IMG/VR virus record: IMGVR_UViG_3300029263_000563 | Span: 1-20,308 of that record | Source of the DNA: a virus | Length of the DNA stretch: 20,308 nucleotides | Direction: 5' to 3' (one strand) | Shown: piece by piece, positions 9,101 through 16,284 of the stretch | Layout: every line of letters starts with the position of its first letter | Position numbering within the stretch: position 1 is the first letter of the stretch | Position numbers and translations under genes: made by a program | The notes under the pieces: generated by a model | The model's input: the letters and a program-made list of their open reading frames with translations, nothing else | Told to the model about the DNA's origin: nothing | Database searches by the model: none

Positions 9101-9285
9101 TCGAAAATCAGTTGGATTTGTTACAAAACGCCAATTTAACCAGAAAAGAGATGACCAAAGTAGAGACGGACTTGGCTCAAATGAACTCCATTCAAGCTGA
9201 ATACGACAATGTTATTAAAGCTTACGAAACTAAATTGCTGCCTTCGGAAGAAGTGTTTGCAGAACTGGATAAATTCTTTAAGTAA
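6178..9285 (+). CDS. Very large virion-associated protein with EF-hand-like loop and 22-residue repeats
   Basis: The protein has 1035 residues. The ATG at 6178 has AGGA at 6168-6171, six bases upstream. Residues 19-30 read DLSGDGKVTQKD, an EF-hand/dockerin-like calcium loop (acidic or polar at positions 1, 3, 5, 9, 12). Residues about 30-215 are acidic, Met/Pro/Gly-rich and helical. Residues about 540-660 are strongly charged and predicted coiled coil, including two and a half tandem copies of LDR.LTTDEKALDRAFRKGQAG. The C-terminal third is helical and soluble. Three F..GG motifs (F9, F216, F821) punctuate the chain. There is no signal peptide or enzyme motif. Its position between the Gln/Ala-rich protein and a 1289-residue protein suggests an internal/ejection protein comparable in size and place to T7 gp15; this is inference. 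Confidence 0.6.
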   Translation: MNVMQRPLFRANGGEAFPDLSGDGKVTQKDILMGRGVIPRGMEEGGLAALMPGPEAAMMQEGMADPAMMEGGPLNPAEAALAGDILGAREEGEQMGLDYLAQTMSGIDNASNTEELINSIRGKAQPLEARVQELATFVGEEDAMRTPESVLTMVQPVIMMTEEGAIDSGVGELIQGVMGDTEMSPEMGQGVGALMAQGQPAPEMAPAPMAQPVQQFYQGGAVKKFDIGGGANLGDPVYDPTLGRSFSGPSIMGGVREATAGLEDIAYLNNINPDLAKAFQSESLRARPPVTIEEETARIQKLMEKAYDTEGQQAYSDREAGLDLARAGFAFASGRDPKTGENMAGRGFLAQVGSVGQQYAESVGERLARERKGEQALRLAAVQQGIAAEGRDIAMREDEKKSSREALFKDAVEGRRLRQQGKITAAGLLAAGRQTVATIGANLFDADKNREFQGEQTERKGQIKENLTKLNADLTEAQAQSDFTRVQNLTEQRHVDLLELTDINFYDGLATQADLYTRQYNNKTAYINLEGGIQKNLQTQRLDYTKLLEEARRELLKEQARLDRGLTTDEKALDRAFRKGQAGLDRDLTTDEKALDRAFRKGQAGLDRNLTTDEKALDRDLRRDLSDDEISYKEDVLALNEEKFALTEGLSPSTSNSFLFNMTGGFAGQAAEARQIRDVEQDIQKLRAEALAQGIDQNFLARTDQGISNYIGLADQALRKERFAFDKSQTLLGALQAEGAGPQFGTTAQQTALLGNNAAIRAYAQGADVPGFDLSLNNMFGTVVLDNVGNQVPARALTPALRAAMDKRQKAGFAVPRIQGFANGGEADMSQGYLEPVTGYRFPMDQPKTQQEMLPEVMQRSYQPLITKDIEDITKATGTQEGLFNKVGIAGNTVLNAVFNEDAGFAEDTRQAKKAVETLGTIATTTLMAAIPGKDNVELQRMLKSLQVPADSFTLQDNEALDYFRLARNTMKLGIENQLDLLQNANLTRKEMTKVETDLAQMNSIQAEYDNVIKAYETKLLPSEEVFAELDKFFK
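7860..8037 (+). repeat. 66-bp tandem repeat, two full copies and a partial third
   Basis: Copies begin at 7860, 7926 and 7992 with a 66-base period; the third diverges after about 46 bases. Only a few substitutions separate them (for example the codon after LDR changes among Gly, Asp and Asn in the next residues). The unit encodes 22 residues and keeps the frame of the coiled-coil region. Confidence 0.92.
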
Positions 9286-12200
9286 ATGGCTATTTCACTA
9301 CCTTACGCACAATCGGCCCTTTCTAGGGGTATCTCAGATGTATCGCAAGAAGAACGCGAAGCTTTGCAACAAGCCCGCGGGTCGATGCAAAAACCTTTGG
9401 ACTTTGATTTGGACGGTGCTTATGTAGAGTTGCGTAAAAAAGGGTTTGATGAGCGAACTGCTACGGACACCATTGCCCAGAAATTAGGTGAAAAAGCTAA
9501 CTTTGACCTTACTGGCGCAAGAAAAGCCGGTTTCACCAATGAGATGGTTATTGCCAAGCTTATTGGTCGAGATCCGGATGATATTGTTAGTTCTAAGGGA
9601 TTTACGGGATTACAGGGCGTTGGTAGAGGCTTTGTGAGCCTCGCGCCATCAGGCGTGGCATACGGAGCAGCAGCTTTGGGGTTAGGAGCTTTGGGCCTAG
9701 CAGGCGCTCCGGTTTTTGCGGGAGGTTTATTAGCCGCTTTAGCTGTTGATGCAACAGGAGTCGGAGATTATGTTGAAGATTTAACTTTCGATGAGCGTCA
9801 ATTACTGCCCTCGGAACGCGGATACGATGCTACCGGAAGAGTAGTGGGCGAACTTTTTGCTCTTTCTCCGGGGACAAAAATAGGTTTGGGGACTATTAAA
9901 GAAACAGTGGACTTTGGTTCAAAAAAACTACTGTCTACACACCAAAAGAACCTTAAAAAAAAGCTTGATGATGCTGGAAAGATATCTTTTGGCACAGGCG
10001 AAAAAACTGCACAAATAAAACGGCGCGAATATGTTGAAGATCTTGTAGCAGATATGGGGAAGCGTTCCCGTGAGCAAGGCATGGGAGTAAAAGGTTTTAG
10101 TGTTGCCGCAGCAGAAGAATTAGCTTTCACTTTAATCCCAGCAGCGTTTGAAGGTATTGCAGAATCTTTGTATCCCGATAATGCTCTTGTACGAACCATT
10201 GCGGGTTTAACCGGATCAGTTATTCCTAGTCCGACAGGGGCCGCGATTAACGTTGGTGCAAACGTGGCCGGAACCGTTAAACAAGATGTGGCAGAAAAAG
10301 GTTTGGCAGGGTCTACTAAAAATCTTTTTGGCGCAAGAGATCGCGTGGAACGTGGGCGGCAACGGAAAGCCGCAGAGTACTTGGCTCAATCTTATAAAGA
10401 ATCTGGCGGAGATCCTATTGCGTTTGCCACTAAACTAGATGAAATGATCGCGGCGGACCCGGAGTTTGCAGAAATAGCTACTGCGGGTCAATTAAGTAGT
10501 GATGCGATGGTTTTAGTTTTAGAAGCAACTATGCGGCAAGGTAATACAATACTTTCTAATCAACAAAAACGAGCGGGTGAAGAGGCTACCAAACATTTAA
10601 AAGGTTTAGTTGGAACATTAATAGCAAGAAACAGTGAAAAATCTTTAAAAGCAGCCGCATTTTTAGAAAAAACAGGTACGGAAGCTTTGCTCACCGGGTT
10701 GTTAGACATACATTTATCTAAAGCGGCACTTGCAGCAGAAAAATTAGTTTTACGTGAAGTTGGTGTAGTAGGTAAAAAAACCAGTGTAGATATTCAAGCG
10801 GAACAAGGCGATATAATAAAAAACGCCGCCTTAGCGGCAATGGCCGATGCCAAGAAGATTAGAAAAGGTCTTTATGACGCGGTAGATCAGCAGGTTGAAG
10901 TAGACACTGCTCCTCTTCTGGCCGCATACCGAAGGCTTAGATCAGAAAACTTGTTAACTGAGGCCGATGATTTAAAAGGCACTTTTATAAAAGATCTGCG
11001 CAACTATGGTTTAGATGAACCAGACGGTGCGGTATCGGATGCCCTCAATACGCTTACAGGCCGACAAAAAACATTAACCAGCAACAACACTCGTTTAGGC
11101 AACAAGTTTGACCAGTTGGCTCAAGGAAATAACGATGCTTTTGATGAATATGATAAATTGGTCGATAGTCTTGGCGGACCCAACAAACGTGGCTACACAG
11201 AACGTTTAAATAAAGTTCTTAATGGTTTTTCTAAGAAAACCGGCGAAGAAGGTGCATTAGGTCTGGAGTTACCTCGTAGCGTCCGAAACGATGTATTAAA
11301 ACTCGCTAAACAAGCTCAAGCTATAGAAACAAATAAGATTGAGTTACAGAAAGTAACCGATAGTTTATCTACGGTAGACTTTGATCGCATAGTTAGTGAC
11401 GTGCCTCAAATGGAAACCATCGGAGAGTTACTGGCGTTCCGCAATAAAGTCCGCCAGCAGTATCGTGTTGCAGCTAGAGGCGTTGTTGAAGGACCCACTA
11501 CGGCGCAGCTTAAAGTTTTAGATGACGGCGTAACTGAAGCTATTGGCAAAAGAATTAAAGATGGAACCGCGCCAGACGGAGAAGCTTCCGACAACATCAA
11601 AGCCTTGGTTGCGGCGGAAAACTATGCGCTTTCTTATCAAGAAGTTTTTGGTAGAACGTTTGCTGGTAAATTAGGTCGAACTGGGCAAGCTGGCGCAGAA
11701 GTAATAGACCCCGAATCTGCGTTAGAAGAATTGTTTAGTGGTTCTGCCGCCAAACAAACAAAAAAAGTTAAAGACCTGATTGCTGCGATGAACTTCGGAG
11801 AAGGTAATGACGAAATTTTGGGCACTGTTACCGGCGCAATGGACGTGTTTTTAAGAAACAAGCTGGCGTTAGAGGCAACAGCTACTCCTGTAAAAAACTC
11901 GATTACGGGAACCACTGAAACAGTCTTAAAAATTGACCCAGAAAAGTTAAAAACGTTTGTAGATGAAAACCAAACGCTCCTTAATGCTATGGACCCCAGT
12001 GGCGCACTTCTTAACGATCTTTCTAACGTTCAAACAGCTCAAATAAAACTAGAAAGTTCCCTTAACCAAGTGTCCGAACATGCAAAAAATAATCGCAACG
12101 AAGTATCTTTAGCACGGTTTCTCGACGCAGATAGTGCTGAAACGATTATATCAAGAGTAATAAACAGCGAAACGGTTGTACGAGATCTTAACGAGTTGTC

Positions 12201-13155
12201 TAAGAGAATAAACGCTGCGGACACAAGTGTTTCTCAAAAAAATCAATTTAAAGAGGGTATGTTTTCTACCGTATTGGCTTCTGCCATTACGGCAGCTACG
12301 TCCAACGGTGCGGTAGATTTTAAAAAATTAAAAAACATTTTGTATGCTACGGGTAGTACAAAAACCGAAACAGGCTTTAGTGGGTTTCCAAAAGGCCAAG
12401 ATAGCTTAATGGCTATTTTACAAAGAAATGATGGGGTTCCCGAAGAACAAGCCACGGCTTTAAAAGATTTTTTGGCGCGAGGAGAAAAACTTCAAGACAC
12501 TTTAGATACAAAGGATGTAGATGCTTTTCTTGAAGCACAAGGCGTGTCGGCGCTTAAAGCCCTTGTTGTTAAATTTGGAAGCATTCAAGCAGGTTTAAAA
12601 GCTTCACAAGCGATAGGTGGAGCCGGGTCAATTCAATTTCCGGGCTTTCTTGCTGGTTTAGGAGCCGATTTGTTTTTAAACGCCCCGCAAACAGCTTTAA
12701 AAGATATATTGATCGACGCATCTAAACCCGGACAAGCGGGTACTTTAGCTAATTTAATGCGTCAAGGCGCATCTAAAGATCAACAGAAAGGTGCCGCTAG
12801 AAAAATAGCTTTGCGATTAGGTAGAAGCGTTATGGGTTCACCTAGTTATCTAGTAGGACTTGCCGGTAGGGACATAGAGGCAACAGGAGAACTGGTACAA
12901 TCGGAATTCCAAGAACGCTTTATGCAGGACGAACCGCCTGTCGCGGCTGTCCAACCAATGGCACCGCCCATGCCTCCGCCTCAAATGGCTGCTCCGATGG
13001 CACCGCCTCCAGCGGCTCCACAACCACGGCCAGCGGCACAACCTGCACCAGCAGGGGATCAACGTTCGCGGTACGCGGCCATGTTCCCTAACGATCCGAT
13101 CTCAAGCCTGATCACTCAACAAGGTATTGGATCTCTGCCACAGGCTCCGGGTTAA
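9286..13155 (+). CDS. Giant virion-associated protein (1289 aa), candidate ejection protein
   Basis: This is the largest gene here. Residues about 38-98 hold two related helix-turn units (FDLDGAYVELRKKGFDE... and FDLTGARKAGFTNEMV...), a pattern I associate with repeated phage motifs of the 'ARKAGYSDEEI' kind. Residues about 122-154 are hydrophobic (GVAYGAAALGLGALGLAG...), and 278-330 are moderately hydrophobic, consistent with membrane interaction on DNA delivery. The long middle is charged and helical. The C-terminus (about 1215-1289) is Pro/Ala/Met-rich and ends with RYAAMFPNDPISSLI and a short tail. No lytic transglycosylase or protease motif was found by eye. It starts directly after the TAA of the preceding gene and overlaps the next start (TAATG). 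Size and place recall T7 gp16, but homology is not claimed. Confidence 0.6.
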   Translation: MAISLPYAQSALSRGISDVSQEEREALQQARGSMQKPLDFDLDGAYVELRKKGFDERTATDTIAQKLGEKANFDLTGARKAGFTNEMVIAKLIGRDPDDIVSSKGFTGLQGVGRGFVSLAPSGVAYGAAALGLGALGLAGAPVFAGGLLAALAVDATGVGDYVEDLTFDERQLLPSERGYDATGRVVGELFALSPGTKIGLGTIKETVDFGSKKLLSTHQKNLKKKLDDAGKISFGTGEKTAQIKRREYVEDLVADMGKRSREQGMGVKGFSVAAAEELAFTLIPAAFEGIAESLYPDNALVRTIAGLTGSVIPSPTGAAINVGANVAGTVKQDVAEKGLAGSTKNLFGARDRVERGRQRKAAEYLAQSYKESGGDPIAFATKLDEMIAADPEFAEIATAGQLSSDAMVLVLEATMRQGNTILSNQQKRAGEEATKHLKGLVGTLIARNSEKSLKAAAFLEKTGTEALLTGLLDIHLSKAALAAEKLVLREVGVVGKKTSVDIQAEQGDIIKNAALAAMADAKKIRKGLYDAVDQQVEVDTAPLLAAYRRLRSENLLTEADDLKGTFIKDLRNYGLDEPDGAVSDALNTLTGRQKTLTSNNTRLGNKFDQLAQGNNDAFDEYDKLVDSLGGPNKRGYTERLNKVLNGFSKKTGEEGALGLELPRSVRNDVLKLAKQAQAIETNKIELQKVTDSLSTVDFDRIVSDVPQMETIGELLAFRNKVRQQYRVAARGVVEGPTTAQLKVLDDGVTEAIGKRIKDGTAPDGEASDNIKALVAAENYALSYQEVFGRTFAGKLGRTGQAGAEVIDPESALEELFSGSAAKQTKKVKDLIAAMNFGEGNDEILGTVTGAMDVFLRNKLALEATATPVKNSITGTTETVLKIDPEKLKTFVDENQTLLNAMDPSGALLNDLSNVQTAQIKLESSLNQVSEHAKNNRNEVSLARFLDADSAETIISRVINSETVVRDLNELSKRINAADTSVSQKNQFKEGMFSTVLASAITAATSNGAVDFKKLKNILYATGSTKTETGFSGFPKGQDSLMAILQRNDGVPEEQATALKDFLARGEKLQDTLDTKDVDAFLEAQGVSALKALVVKFGSIQAGLKASQAIGGAGSIQFPGFLAGLGADLFLNAPQTALKDILIDASKPGQAGTLANLMRQGASKDQQKGAARKIALRLGRSVMGSPSYLVGLAGRDIEATGELVQSEFQERFMQDEPPVAAVQPMAPPMPPPQMAAPMAPPPAAPQPRPAAQPAPAGDQRSRYAAMFPNDPISSLITQQGIGSLPQAPG

Positions 13156-14171
13156 TGGCTGAAGGCATCGAAAGTTTAGCTAATCCCGAAGACTTAGAGC
13201 TTGCGCGTAAAGCGGCAGAGCAAATGGGTGACGCGGAATATATGTATTCACAGCAACAATTGTTGCCCGAAAACATGCGAAGAGGCACCCCGCTGGGGTT
13301 CGTGTCAGACATGGGCTATGACGGGGATTACCCGCAAACTGGTCGAAATGCAGAAGTTATTTCTTACGGGATGCCCGGAAAAGAAGACCGAGAAGCGGGA
13401 ACAATGCCCTATTTAGGAAGTGGGGATGGGCTAATTCAAGGTTTGTACGTGCGAAAAAATCGAACACCGCAAGCTGTAAAAGACGAATTTGGCGACATGC
13501 CCGTTTTTAATTTAAATCCGGCAAAACCGGGGTCAGTTTTGTTGTTTAATTCCCCTGAGTACAAACAACTCTTAGAAAATCGCGACAATCCCGAGCGCAC
13601 GGGAAAAGAAAGCGTAGCTAACACTTTAAATCACGAACTGTTTCACCGCGGGGCCGTAGATGTTTTGCCTTTGCCGGATCTTACCGATTATGCTTTAAAT
13701 GAGTATAGAAAGTCCTCCATTCCGGGAATGGATTTTATTAAAGAGGACCGTACTGGTGAACGCGCAGCAATAGTGTTTAGAAAATTAAAAGACGTTGACG
13801 GACAACACCGGTATTTAGATGCGTTAGATAAACTAAACATAGCAAAAGGCGATATAACGCTTTTAACCGAAAGAGATCAAATGCGCGTCGAAGATTTAAT
13901 CGCCGCAGGAACAGTAGGGCAGCAGTTTTTTAATACTCAAGCGCAAGAGGATTACATGGTTAGAACTCCCAGCCCCGCCTTGGAAACTCCAACAGAATAC
14001 GAGCCGGGAATTGCAGGGTTAATGTCCCGTATAGGTGACCTTGGCGAAGCTCGAAAAGCAGAGGTTAGAAGCTTTAACCGATATAGAACAGCAAGACAGG
14101 AAGGAGGGGCCTATGACACTAGTCGTTTTGGCAACCGTGGAGAAAATCAAGTAGAATTTGATTCACCCTAA
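13155..14171 (+). CDS. HExxH-motif protein, putative zinc metallopeptidase closing the virion module
   Basis: The protein has 338 residues. NHELFHRG places an HExxH zinc-binding signature at residues 160-164 (H160, E161, H164) in a predicted helix preceded by SVANTL. A downstream Glu (E202 in TGERA) could be the third ligand of a gluzincin-type site, but this is a guess. Residues 30-150 contain strands and Gly/Asp turns (GYDGDYPQTGRNAE, LYVRKN, VFNLNPAKPGSVLLFNS) compatible with a small peptidase fold. The C-terminus (about 290-338) is Arg/Gly-rich and disordered-looking. Start overlaps the previous stop (TAATG); the TAA at 14169-14171 overlaps the stop of the opposite-strand helicase. Possible roles are virion protein maturation or cell-wall/envelope cleavage at entry. 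Motif is certain; activity is not. Confidence 0.55.
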   Translation: MAEGIESLANPEDLELARKAAEQMGDAEYMYSQQQLLPENMRRGTPLGFVSDMGYDGDYPQTGRNAEVISYGMPGKEDREAGTMPYLGSGDGLIQGLYVRKNRTPQAVKDEFGDMPVFNLNPAKPGSVLLFNSPEYKQLLENRDNPERTGKESVANTLNHELFHRGAVDVLPLPDLTDYALNEYRKSSIPGMDFIKEDRTGERAAIVFRKLKDVDGQHRYLDALDKLNIAKGDITLLTERDQMRVEDLIAAGTVGQQFFNTQAQEDYMVRTPSPALETPTEYEPGIAGLMSRIGDLGEARKAEVRSFNRYRTARQEGGAYDTSRFGNRGENQVEFDSP

Positions 14172-15616
14172 ATAAGCCACTTCTTAGCTGACTCGCCCAA
14201 GACTTCTTGAGCTATGTCTATCTTGTCCTTCAATGCCTGTATTATCTTCTCATCCACCGTGTCTGGGCTAATTAGATCCACATACAGAACATGCTGCGTT
14301 TGCCCTATCCTATGCGCTCGGTCCTCGGACTGTAGCCGTATCTCCAAGTCGTACTGATTGTTGTAGTAGATCATGTTGGTAGCCGCCGTAAGCGTCAGTC
14401 CGTAGCCCCCTGTGCGCGGGTTAGCCACAAAGAACCGAACGTCACTGTCCGGATCTTGGAAATCCGCCACGATCTGGTCCCGAGCATCAGTAGGCGTGGC
14501 CCCATAGAAAGTGCGCACGGCGCTCGGCCCATAGGCTTCGCTTAGTTCTTTTTCTATCTGCTCTATGTCATACACCCAGCTTGCCCAGATGATTACTTTG
14601 CCGTTCATTTCAGAGACTACGTTTAGCATCTCGTTCATTCGATTACTGGGTATGGCTTGTATCTCACCATCGTCAGTCTTCAAGTGCCCACAGCAGATCT
14701 CCTGTAGTCGCATGATCTGTGTCAAAACGCTCTGTGTTGTTGCCAGTTCGCCTTTTTCAAGCATAGCCAGTGCCATGTCCTGCATCTGTTTATACGCAGA
14801 AGCTTGCTCTTTGGTCAGCGGTACGCTGCGCTGGGTGTAGATCTTTTCGGGTAGATCCAAGCAGTCTTCTTTTAAAACTCGGCTAGAGAACTCATCCAGA
14901 ATCCCATTTAACTCGCCAAGGTTGCGGTATCCAGTTATCTGTTGAAAGCTACGGTTACCAAACTTACGTGTCTGCATGATCGCGTAGCGGCCTTGGAAAG
15001 CATAGTAGCTGGGCTGTTGAAGCATTCTTGTCCCTAAGAACGCGCATTGTGAGTACAAGTCCATTGGGTTCTTGGTAATAGGACTACCGGTCAAGATCCG
15101 GCGGTACTTGGCTAACTCACCTAGCGCCATGATGCTCTTGGTACGCTTTGCGGTACGGTTCTTTATAGCCGTGGACTCATCTACTGCAACAAGGCTGTTC
15201 GGATTTAGTCGTAGAAACTTGGCCGCAACGTCCGTACCCTTCTTAGTAGAGAACGACTCGACGTTCATTACCAAGATGCGCAAGTGCTTGGTGTCTTTCT
15301 TGTCGGCTACTTCGTTAAGCTGCTTTTTAAAAGCTTGGGTAAAACTTGGTTGCCACTGCACAACCTTTACTGGGATATCGTCCCCGAGGTGCTGTGGAAT
15401 CTCCTTGTGTACCCAATTGCCGTACACGCCTTTCGGTGCAATGACCAAGGCAGACGTTATCTCACCTTCGCAGAACAGCTTCGCCATTGTGTCGATGGTT
15501 ACTTTGGTTTTGCCTGTGCCCATCTCTAAAAACAACGCATGAGCGTGCTTATCCCAGCTTGCATCGAACACTTCTCTTTGATGATCGTATGGCTGCGTTT
15601 TAAAATTAAATTGCAT
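14168..15616 (-). CDS. SNF2-family (superfamily 2) DEAD/DEAH-type helicase
   Basis: The protein has 482 residues, typical for compact phage SNF2-like helicases. Motifs in order are PYDHQ near residue 10 (Q-like), Walker A EMGTGKTK with K36, motif Ia ALVIAPKGV, motif II VAVDESTAIKN with D146-E147, motif III LTGSP at 175-179, motif V GGYGLTLTAA, and motif VI QSEDRAHRIGQ near 429-439. The last is the hallmark of the SNF2/Rad54 group, which uses ATP to translocate on double-stranded DNA. In a phage it may remodel forks or recombination intermediates. AGGA (15622-15625 on this strand) lies five bases before the ATG. It is the only minus-strand gene, convergent with the virion module and divergent from the replication module. 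Family is secure; exact role is not. Confidence 0.92.
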   Translation of the reverse strand: MQFNFKTQPYDHQREVFDASWDKHAHALFLEMGTGKTKVTIDTMAKLFCEGEITSALVIAPKGVYGNWVHKEIPQHLGDDIPVKVVQWQPSFTQAFKKQLNEVADKKDTKHLRILVMNVESFSTKKGTDVAAKFLRLNPNSLVAVDESTAIKNRTAKRTKSIMALGELAKYRRILTGSPITKNPMDLYSQCAFLGTRMLQQPSYYAFQGRYAIMQTRKFGNRSFQQITGYRNLGELNGILDEFSSRVLKEDCLDLPEKIYTQRSVPLTKEQASAYKQMQDMALAMLEKGELATTQSVLTQIMRLQEICCGHLKTDDGEIQAIPSNRMNEMLNVVSEMNGKVIIWASWVYDIEQIEKELSEAYGPSAVRTFYGATPTDARDQIVADFQDPDSDVRFFVANPRTGGYGLTLTAATNMIYYNNQYDLEIRLQSEDRAHRIGQTQHVLYVDLISPDTVDEKIIQALKDKIDIAQEVLGESAKKWLI

Positions 15617-15632
15617 TATGGTCCTAAATCGT

Positions 15633-15662
15633 TTGACACATGCGATAGTATGGGATTATTGT
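15633..15662 (+). promoter_or_regulatory. Candidate sigma70-type promoter for the replication module
   Basis: The -35 hexamer TTGACA is a perfect match; the -10 TATTGT matches TATAAT at four of six positions with an 18-base spacer. It would start transcription near 15669, about 45 bases before the first replication gene. Confidence 0.5.
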
Positions 15663-15671
15663 TGCTTTGGG

Positions 15672-15689
15672 AAGTGGCTAACGCCGCTT
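15672..15689 (+). other. Short stem-loop in the leader of the replication operon
   Basis: AAGTGGC (15672-15678) pairs with GCCGCTT (15683-15689) through one G-U wobble, with a TAAC loop. There is no T-tract on either strand, so it is not an intrinsic terminator. It could be a repressor site or an RNA element in the leader. Confidence 0.45.
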
Positions 15690-15714
15690 AAAACTAGAAA
15701 AACGAGAAAAAACT

Positions 15715-16284
15715 ATGAGTGATTTACTTTCTCAGATGGCGGGGGACAGCAACGCCGCTTTGAACCTACCAGATGATAGAGGATTAGCTTCCGTGCAAGC
15801 TATCGCAGACCGCATCGTGTCCTACGAAAAGCGGGTAACCAGTTTAGAGTACGACCTAAAAGAAGCAAAGAGAAAACTTCTCAAGCTCACCGACGAAGAC
15901 TTGCCCAGCAAGATGCAAGAGTTGGGGCTTTCTGATTTTCGTTTGACTGACGGCAGTCGTATTGAAATCAAACAGACCTACGGCGCACGCATCAGTGAAG
16001 ATAATCGGGCAGACGCTTTTGCATGGCTACGCGCCAAAGGCGAAGGCGATCTAATCAAGAACACTATCTCCGTGCGGTTTGGCAAGAAGGAAGATAACGA
16101 GGCAATGGCTTTATTGGACGATCTTAGGAAAAGAAATATGGAGCCAGAGCAGAAAGAAGAAGTACATGCCAGCACGTTGAAAGCATGGGTAAAAGATCGT
16201 ACTGAGCAAGGTCTGGAGCTAGACATGGATTTGTTTGGGGTATGGATCGGAAACAGAGCAACAATTAAGAGAGCGCAAAAATGA
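15715..16284 (+). CDS. Conserved phage replication-module protein with coiled coil, function unknown
   Basis: This 189-residue protein is the first gene of the rightward replication operon. Residues about 28-62 form a predicted coiled coil (ADRIVSYEKRVTSLEYDLKE...), followed by SKMQELGL.DFRLTDGSRIEIK, a short beta region, and a charged helical C-terminal half ending in a basic tail (RATIKRAQK). The layout of an N-terminal coil followed by a small beta domain recalls Gam-like DNA-end protectors, but I see no diagnostic match and do not assign that name. The gene overlaps the ssDNA-binding candidate by ATGA, implying coupled synthesis and perhaps a shared complex. A nucleic acid-related role is inferred from context. 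The leader before ATG is A-rich with a weak GAG. Confidence 0.6.
   Translation: MSDLLSQMAGDSNAALNLPDDRGLASVQAIADRIVSYEKRVTSLEYDLKEAKRKLLKLTDEDLPSKMQELGLSDFRLTDGSRIEIKQTYGARISEDNRADAFAWLRAKGEGDLIKNTISVRFGKKEDNEAMALLDDLRKRNMEPEQKEEVHASTLKAWVKDRTEQGLELDMDLFGVWIGNRATIKRAQK

Larger units (their letters stand above)
15617..15714. promoter_or_regulatory. Divergent intergenic control region between helicase and replication operon
   Basis: This 98-base gap separates two divergent genes, so it should carry promoters for both. Rightward, a perfect TTGACA (15633-15638) is followed after 18 bases by TATTGT (15657-15662). Leftward, TTCCCA (15668-15673 complement) and TACTAT (15645-15650 complement) are spaced 17 bases, each 4/6 to consensus. 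The two candidates overlap, so use of one could limit the other. A short hairpin lies at 15672-15689. Confidence 0.55.

Noticed and set aside
120-14171. Diversity-generating retroelement acting on the repeat-rich virion proteins
   Set aside because: No reverse transcriptase gene and no template/variable repeat pair with adenine-biased differences was seen.
14565-15542. Plus-strand open frames opposite the helicase
   Set aside because: They are antisense shadows; the minus-strand product carries a full ordered set of helicase motifs.
15672-15689. Intrinsic terminator between the divergent genes
   Set aside because: The stem is short and no T-tract follows on either strand.
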